64,000 nt of DNA. Origin: Streptomyces sp. V3I8. Lineage in GTDB: Bacteria; Actinomycetota; Actinomycetes; Streptomycetales; Streptomycetaceae. The translations under genes and the position numbers were made by a program. The notes below the pieces were generated by a model. The model saw only the letters and a list, made by a program, of their open reading frames with translations, was not told the DNA's origin and searched no databases. Positions 58,680 through 64,000 of the stretch are shown one piece after another. Every line of letters starts with the position of its first letter. Position 1 is the first letter of the stretch. The stretch lies in the NCBI RefSeq assembly GCF_030817535.1, contig NZ_JAUSZL010000002.1, positions 6,076,001-6,140,000 of the forward strand, in the 5' to 3' direction.

Positions 58680-59984
58680 GTGCGCGTCTTGTTCGTGACA
58701 TGGCCTTGGCAGACTCACTTTCAGCCCACCGTGCCGCTGGCCTGGGCGCTGCAGACGGCGGGGCACGAGGTGCGTGTCGCCAGTGGTCCGGAACTGACGG
58801 ATGTCATCACCAAGTCCGGCCTGACGGCGGTGCCGGTGGGCTCCGACGTGCCCGTCCTGCAGAAGCTGACCGAGACCTTCACCGAAGAGCACCAGGAGAT
58901 CGTCGACACCCTGGAGAAGCTCGGCCCGCGGGACGACCTCCTCTTCGAATTCGCCGACAACCGCGAGGAGATGCTCACCTGGGACCGGATGCGGTGGCTG
59001 ACACGCTACCTCGCCGAGATCCTCAAGGGCATGAACGACTCGATGGTCGAGGACCTGGTGGAGTACAGCCGCTGGTGGAAGCCCGACCTGGTCGTCTGGG
59101 ACTGGCTGAGCTACGCGGGCTCGATCGCGGCCACCGCGGTCGGTGCGGCCCACGCGCGCATCCACGCCGAGATCGATGTGGACGCACGGTTCCGGCGCAA
59201 CTTCGTGCGGGTGCGCGAGGAGCAGGCCCCGGAGGTCCGCGAGGACGCGATGGCGGACTGGCTCGGCGGCTGGGCGGAGAAGTACGGAAAGTCCTTCTCC
59301 GAGGAGATGGTGTCCGGACAGTTCACCATCGACCACATGCTCGGTTCGCTCCACCTGGAGACGAACGTGCCACACGTCGCGGTCCGTTATGTTCCGTACA
59401 ACGGGACCTCCGTCGTGCCGGACTGGATCCGCCGGGACCCCGCCAAGCGCCGCGTGCTCGCGACCTTCGGAGTGAGTCAGGAGAAGAGCGGCGACTACCA
59501 GGCTTTCTCCATCGAGCAGTTGCAGGACATGCTGGACTCCCTGGCCGACCTCGACATCGAGCTCGTGGTGACCCTGCCCGAGCAACTCCAGAAGGAACTC
59601 AAGCGCGTTCCCGACAACACGCGCCTGGTGGAGTTCGTGCCGCTGCACACCATCATCCCGTCGTGCTCGGCCGTGATCCATCACGGAGGGGTCCCCGCCT
59701 TCCTGGACTCGGTCGCCCATGAGGTGCCCCAGCTGTTCGTCGGCCGTGTCGTTCCGGACGTCGAGGAGCGCGGTGAGCGCATGGAGGAGGCCGGGGCCGG
59801 TCTGAGCATCCCGCCCGCGGAACTGAGCGGGAAGCGGATCAAGGAGAGCCTGGTGCGGCTCCTGGACGAGCCGGCGTTCCGCGAAGGCGCGGCGCGGCTG
59901 CGGGAAGAGCGGCTCACCCAGCCGACGCCCGCCGAAGCGGTCCGGGAACTGGAGGCGATGGTGGAGCGCCTGCGTTCCCGCTGA
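58680..59984 (+). CDS. Activator-type GT-B glycosyltransferase 1
   Basis: A 434-residue glycosyltransferase of the DesVII/EryCIII-like family. It has the N-terminal RVLFVTWPWQTHFQPTVPLA and the sugar-nucleotide region with SAVIHHGGVPAFLDSVAHEVPQL. The GTG at 58680 has GGAGGAG six bases ahead, so the ATG at 58665 within that site is rejected. It probably attaches the trideoxyhexose to the peptide or to a first sugar. It is the same length as, and strongly similar to, the next gene. No P450-like helper gene is seen in the window. Confidence 0.92.
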   Translation: MRVLFVTWPWQTHFQPTVPLAWALQTAGHEVRVASGPELTDVITKSGLTAVPVGSDVPVLQKLTETFTEEHQEIVDTLEKLGPRDDLLFEFADNREEMLTWDRMRWLTRYLAEILKGMNDSMVEDLVEYSRWWKPDLVVWDWLSYAGSIAATAVGAAHARIHAEIDVDARFRRNFVRVREEQAPEVREDAMADWLGGWAEKYGKSFSEEMVSGQFTIDHMLGSLHLETNVPHVAVRYVPYNGTSVVPDWIRRDPAKRRVLATFGVSQEKSGDYQAFSIEQLQDMLDSLADLDIELVVTLPEQLQKELKRVPDNTRLVEFVPLHTIIPSCSAVIHHGGVPAFLDSVAHEVPQLFVGRVVPDVEERGERMEEAGAGLSIPPAELSGKRIKESLVRLLDEPAFREGAARLREERLTQPTPAEAVRELEAMVERLRSR

Positions 59985-60076
59985 GCCCGTCATCGTCAGG
60001 TGTCCGCCGGGGGTCCCGAAGCACCGGCGGAGAAGCGGGTCCCGATGATGCTGTGTCTACGGAGGAGTTGACCGCT

Positions 60077-61381
60077 GTGCGCGTTTTGTTCGTCACCATT
60101 CCCTGGCGAAGCCATCTCCACCTCGTCGTGCCGACGGGCTGGGCCCTGCAGAGCGCCGGGCACGAGGTGCGTGTGGCCAGTGGCCCCGAGCTGACCGAGG
60201 TCATCACCAGCTCGGGTCTGACAGCGGTCCCGGTCGGTTCCGACGAGCCCGTCATGGAGAAACTGGAACGGCTGCAGGACGCGGAGGTCCTGAAGAAGGT
60301 CGAGGAACTCGCGGAGCGCGGCGACCTCCTGGTCGACATGTCGGAGAACCGCGAGGAGGAGCTCACCTGGGAGCGTCTGCGATGGGCGTACCGGATGTAC
60401 CGAAAGACCCATGCGGCCATGAACGACTCGATGGTCGAGGATCTGGTGGAGTACTGCCGTTGGTGGAAGCCCGACCTGGTCGTCTGGGACTGGCTGAGCT
60501 ACGCGGGCCCGATCGCGGCCACCGTGGTGGGAGCGGCCCACGCACGCATGCCGATCGGGCTGAACGTCGAGGCTCAGATGCGGGCGAACTACCTGAGGGT
60601 GCGGGAGCAGCAGGCCCCGGAGAACCGCGAGGACCCGTTGGGGGATTGGCTGGGAGAGTGGGCGCAGAAGTACGGTAAGTCGTTCTCCGAGGAGATGGCG
60701 ACCGGACAGTTCACCATCGACCAGATGGTGGGGTCGATGGTGCTGACGTCGGACGTTCCTCACCTGCCCATCGACTACGTCCCGTACAACGGTCCCTCCG
60801 TCGTGCCGGACTGGACCCGCAGCACTCCGTCCAGGCCGCGAGTTCTGGCCACGTTCGGAGTGAGCCTGGAGCAGGCGGTGCGGCATCAGGCCCTGTCCGT
60901 CGAGCAGTTGCAGGGGATGCTGGACTCCGTCGCCGACCTCGACATCGAGCTGGTGCTGACCCTGCCCGAGCAACTGCAGAAGGAACTGGAGCGCGTTCCC
61001 GACAACACGCGCCTGGTGGAGTTCGTGCCGTTGCACGTCATCATCCCGTCGTGCTCGGCCGTGCTCCACCACGGTGGCATCGGCCCCTTCCTGGACTCCA
61101 TCGCCCATGAGGTGCCCCAGCTGATGGTCAGCCGGGTTCTGCCCGACATCGGCGAGCGTGGTCCGCGACTGCAGAGGGCCGGGGCCGGCCTGTGGGTTTC
61201 GGGCGATGATCCGGAAGAGCTGAGCGGGGCGCGGATCAGGGAACACCTGGTGCGCCTCCTGGAGGAGCCGGCGTTCCGCGAAGGTGCCGCGCGACTGCGC
61301 CGGGAACTGGCCGCCCAGCCGACACCCGGCGAAGCGGTCCGGGAACTGGAGTCGCTCACCGACCGCTTCCGTACCCGCTAA
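60077..61381 (+). CDS. Activator-type GT-B glycosyltransferase 2
   Basis: A 434-residue paralog of the preceding enzyme (RVLFVTIPWRSHLHLVVPTG start, VLHHGGIGPFLDSIAHEVPQL). The GTG at 60077 follows GGAGGAG. Even the leader bases (TACGGAGGAGTTGACC) match gene 1, so this is a tandem duplication. The most different part is residues 55-110 and 175-200, where acceptor binding is expected. It may add a second sugar or act on another acceptor. Its stop codon overlaps the SARP gene's stop. Confidence 0.92.
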   Translation: MRVLFVTIPWRSHLHLVVPTGWALQSAGHEVRVASGPELTEVITSSGLTAVPVGSDEPVMEKLERLQDAEVLKKVEELAERGDLLVDMSENREEELTWERLRWAYRMYRKTHAAMNDSMVEDLVEYCRWWKPDLVVWDWLSYAGPIAATVVGAAHARMPIGLNVEAQMRANYLRVREQQAPENREDPLGDWLGEWAQKYGKSFSEEMATGQFTIDQMVGSMVLTSDVPHLPIDYVPYNGPSVVPDWTRSTPSRPRVLATFGVSLEQAVRHQALSVEQLQGMLDSVADLDIELVLTLPEQLQKELERVPDNTRLVEFVPLHVIIPSCSAVLHHGGIGPFLDSIAHEVPQLMVSRVLPDIGERGPRLQRAGAGLWVSGDDPEELSGARIREHLVRLLEEPAFREGAARLRRELAAQPTPGEAVRELESLTDRFRTR

Positions 61382-62130
61382 CGCCCCTCGTCCATCAGGA
61401 TCGCCCGTTGGACGTCCTGGAGTGCGGGGCCGGGCTCGACGCCCAGCTCGTCCCGGAGGGTGCGGCGCGCCCGCTGGTACACGAGCAGGGCGTCGCCCCG
61501 GCACTCGCTGCGGTGCAGCGCCATCATGAGCTGCCGGTGAAAGGCCTCCCGCAAGGGGTGCTCCGTACTGAGGAGATAGAGGTCGCTGACGAGTTCGCGG
61601 TGGTACCCGAGGGCCATGCGCGCTTCGATCAGGCTCTCCATGCACTCCAACTGGGCTTCGCTGAGCCAGGTGCGCAGCCCCTTGAGGATCGGTCCCGGTA
61701 CCCCGTCCGAGAGGAAGGGGCCCCGGCACAGGGTCAGCGCGACCTCGAAGCCGCTCATCGCGGCCTCGTACGCGCCGCTCCTGAGGTGGGCCCGGCCCTC
61801 CCTCATCAGGCGCTTGAAGTCGAGGAGGTCGATCTCGTCGGACCCCAGCGTCAGCAGCATGTACCCCGGGGGTCTGGTGAGGACGGGACTCGTCTCCTCC
61901 CCGGGGCGGCCGAGCATTTTGCGGATCTGGGAGATGTACACGTACAGGCCCGCGGTGGCGCTGCGCGGCGGGTCGTCGCCCCAGATCTCCCTGATGAGCT
62001 GGTCGGCGCCGACGACCTGGTCGGAGCGGGCGACCAGCGCGGCGAGAAGGGTTTCCACCTTCTGCGCCTTGATGGTTTTCGTGCTCGTTCCGTCGATGAC
62101 GCGGAGCTGCCCCAGAATCTCGTATCGCAC
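61378..62130 (-). CDS. SARP-family transcriptional activator
   Basis: A 250-residue SARP: an N-terminal winged helix (VRYEILGQLRV, QKVETLLAALVARSDQVVGA then YVYISQIRKML) and a bacterial transcriptional activation domain (YEAAMSGFEVALTLCRGPFL, HRQLMMALHRSECRGDALLV). It is a pathway-specific activator without an ATPase part. The GTG at 62130 has GGGAG eight bases ahead; a GTG at 62139 is possible. It points away from the NRPS gene. Confidence 0.92.
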   Translation of the reverse strand: MRYEILGQLRVIDGTSTKTIKAQKVETLLAALVARSDQVVGADQLIREIWGDDPPRSATAGLYVYISQIRKMLGRPGEETSPVLTRPPGYMLLTLGSDEIDLLDFKRLMREGRAHLRSGAYEAAMSGFEVALTLCRGPFLSDGVPGPILKGLRTWLSEAQLECMESLIEARMALGYHRELVSDLYLLSTEHPLREAFHRQLMMALHRSECRGDALLVYQRARRTLRDELGVEPGPALQDVQRAILMDEGR

Positions 62131-63012
62131 GCTGTGCACTCCCAATTCCTGGAAAGACGTTCGTCCGGGCCGGGCGACGCTGCTGCCCGAGAGAGCGCTT
62201 CGTCTGCACGGCAGAGAATTCATGCCGAAGCCAGTGAATTCGGAACGGCAATCCTTCTGCTTCTGGAATGTCTGCGGTGTGATCGTGCGCAATTCGGCAG
62301 ATGCATGAAAGTCAGGACGACGTCACGCGAACTTCGATCGAGGAGTTCAGTGCCTGCCGGCCCGGAAGACTTGGGGATCGGTGTCGAAGCACGGTCGGAC
62401 CTCACTTCGGCTGGGGTCGAACATACCTCAGGTCGGCCGTGGTGGACCGGGCGAAGCGGGCGCTCGACGTCCCGTTGACGGGACGGCCCTGCCGGACGGG
62501 ATGAAGTCGATTCAGGGGTCCCGGCCGAGCATTGACAGGCTGCCGGGTCGACGTGCTTACCTGATGGCACCGTGCGGGGCGATCAAGGTGGAAGCCGGGT
62601 CGTAAGGGGGGCGGAAGCCTACGGGAGAGGCGAAGTGCGGTAGTCCTGGCGTTGACCGAGACGCTCAGGAAGGCTGTTGTATCGTCATTCCCCGTCAATT
62701 TCCGGTGACGCTGGTCGGATTTTGTAATGCATCCCGTACTCCCGGAGACTGTTGTGCCACAGGAATGAGCGGAAAACTCTCAACGAAGAGTCGTCCTCTT
62801 TCCCTGCCGCTTTCCGCTGACCGTCGGCATCCGGGTGGCGATTCCAGGCCGGCGAACCGCCTCGGCGGCAGGATCGGCAGGACGCCCGGGGCGGCGTGTT
62901 CAACCGGGCGGTGTGTACGAGGCTTATGGCGTCGCCGAATCGGCGCACACGGTGAAGGACGCACCATCGGCGAATCGCCGCGTCTGCGCAGGATGAACAG
63001 GAGTTCCTAGTA
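62131..63012. other. Promoter region between SARP and the NRPS gene
   Basis: An 882-base non-coding gap with two promoters facing outwards. It holds the palindrome at 62468-62485 and a TTGACC / TTGTAT pair (62652-62657, 62677-62682, 19 bases apart). No reading frame on either strand looks coding, and no MbtH-like gene is present. Confidence 0.6.
62468..62494. promoter_or_regulatory. Palindromic site shared with the thioesterase upstream region, copy 2
   Basis: CGTCCCGT-TG-ACGGGACG is a perfect 8-bp inverted repeat (62468-62485). With GCCCTGCCG after it, it matches 20 of 21 bases of the site at 42741-42761. Confidence 0.55.
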
Positions 63013-64000
63013 ATGATCCCACTGTCTTTCGCGCAGCGGCGTCTGTGGTTCATCGACAAGTTCGAGGGCCCCTCCGCGACCTACAACGTGCCCTTCCTCG
63101 TACAGCTCACCGGGGAACTGAACACCGCGGCGCTCACGGCGGCGGTCCGCGACGTGGTGGCCCGTCACGAGAGCCTGCGCACCCTGATCGTGGAGAACGC
63201 CGAAGGGATTCCGGCGCAACAGGTGGTCCCGGTCGAGGAAGCCCTCCTGGACATCCCGCTCGTCGAGATCGGCCCCGAAGAGGTGGACGAGGCGGTACGG
63301 CGGGCCGCCGGCCGCACGATCACGTTGTCGGTGGAGATACCCGTCCGTGCGACCCTGTTCCGCACGGGCGCACAGGAACACCAGCTGCTGCTCCTGATCC
63401 ACCACATCGCCAGCGACGGCGAGTCCATCCTCCCGCTCGCGCGCGATCTGGACGCCGCCTATACGGCCCGGGTCAAGGGTGAGGCACCCGGCTGGCCCGA
63501 ACTCCCGGTCCAGTACACCGACTACACACTGTGGCAGCGCGAACTGCTCGGCGACGACCGGGATCCTGGCAGCGTTCTGGCGACTCAGCTCGACTACTGG
63601 CGTGACGAGCTGTCCGGTGTGCCTCAGCCTCTGCGCCTGTCCACGGACCGGCCGCGCCCCCCGGTGGTCAGCCACCGGGGCGATGTCGTCGAAGGCGGTG
63701 TCGGCGAGGATGTGCTCGACAAGGTCGAGAAGCTCGCCAGGCGCACCGGGGTGTCGGCACCGATGGTGTTCCAGGCCGCGCTCTCGGTCCTCCTGCAGCA
63801 GCTCGGTGCGGGCCAGGACGTCGCGATCGGCTCCACCATCGCGGGCCGGCGGGACGCCGACCTGGCGGATCTGGTGGGCTTCTTCGTCAACACGTGGGTT
63901 CTGCGTACCGACCTGTCGGGCGCCCCCTCCTTCGAGCAGGTCCTGGAGCAGGTGCAGCACAAGGCGCTGGCCGCGTACGACAACCAGGACGCCCCCTTCG
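63013..64000 (+). CDS. Nonribosomal peptide synthetase, N-terminal condensation domain, partial
   Basis: It begins at an ATG at 63013 (AGGAG nine bases ahead) and runs off the right edge. The 329 residues in the window are one condensation domain: the C1 block SFAQRRLWFI, the active-site HHIASDG (His130, His131, Asp135), and the later VGFFVNTWVLRTDL. A condensation domain at the very start suggests either a starter condensation domain that takes an acyl group or a synthetase that works after another one. Substrates cannot be read because no adenylation domain is in the window. Confidence 0.93.
   Translation, partial: MIPLSFAQRRLWFIDKFEGPSATYNVPFLVQLTGELNTAALTAAVRDVVARHESLRTLIVENAEGIPAQQVVPVEEALLDIPLVEIGPEEVDEAVRRAAGRTITLSVEIPVRATLFRTGAQEHQLLLLIHHIASDGESILPLARDLDAAYTARVKGEAPGWPELPVQYTDYTLWQRELLGDDRDPGSVLATQLDYWRDELSGVPQPLRLSTDRPRPPVVSHRGDVVEGGVGEDVLDKVEKLARRTGVSAPMVFQAALSVLLQQLGAGQDVAIGSTIAGRRDADLADLVGFFVNTWVLRTDLSGAPSFEQVLEQVQHKALAAYDNQDAPF

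Overview
The window looks like a piece of a Streptomyces chromosome. It has very high GC with strong third-position bias, many GTG starts, short 4-bp ATGA/GTGA overlaps between operon genes, an actinobacterial class A RNase P RNA, and families typical of the genus (LmbU and SARP regulators, an F420-dependent LLM oxidoreductase, a SpoIIE-type phosphatase). All calls come from reading the sequence and translations; no database search was run.

Left part (1-31 kb), mostly accessory and housekeeping genes. A cobalamin riboswitch controls a secreted alpha/alpha-repeat protein that leaves the window at base 1. Next is an arsenic island: arsI and arsO divergent from arsR, then arsR2-acr3 divergent from arsC, with visible operator palindromes. 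After that come a SpoIIE-like phosphatase, a STAND ATPase, a large ArsR-type regulator, a secreted I36-type small protein and an MBL hydrolase. A KstR-like TetR regulator lies beside an aldehyde dehydrogenase-ferredoxin pair and a GT4-methyltransferase-alpha/alpha-barrel operon. Then follow an LLM oxidoreductase, a membrane protein, an amidase, two MFS exporters (one with a carboxypeptidase-regulatory-like tail) and an ABC exporter with a two-component system.

Middle part (31-41 kb). A MaoC-ADH-SDR operon carries the same KstR-type box as the aldehyde dehydrogenase and the tetR/GT4 promoter region, suggesting one local lipid or steroid-like catabolic regulon. A conserved core block follows: Nif3, a zinc-ribbon protein, a histidine phosphatase that lacks its usual RNase HI half, KDPG aldolase, YaaA and rnpB.

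Right part (41.8-64 kb), the start of a biosynthetic gene cluster that continues past the window. It has a pentein-family amidinohydrolase, a type II thioesterase, a DrrAB-like exporter, an inactive IS701-transposase-like protein, an LmbU regulator and a divergent pair for piperazic acid (PaiB/KtzT-like piperazate synthase and KtzI-like ornithine N-hydroxylase). A nearly complete dTDP-2,3,6-trideoxyhexose pathway follows (RmlA, RmlB, 2,3-dehydratase, 3-ketoreductase, E1-type 3-dehydratase, 4-ketoreductase), with two tandem paralogous glycosyltransferases, a SARP activator and the first condensation domain of an NRPS. Together these predict a glycosylated, piperazate-containing nonribosomal peptide. 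I do not recognise the product; it is the strongest candidate here for an undescribed system.
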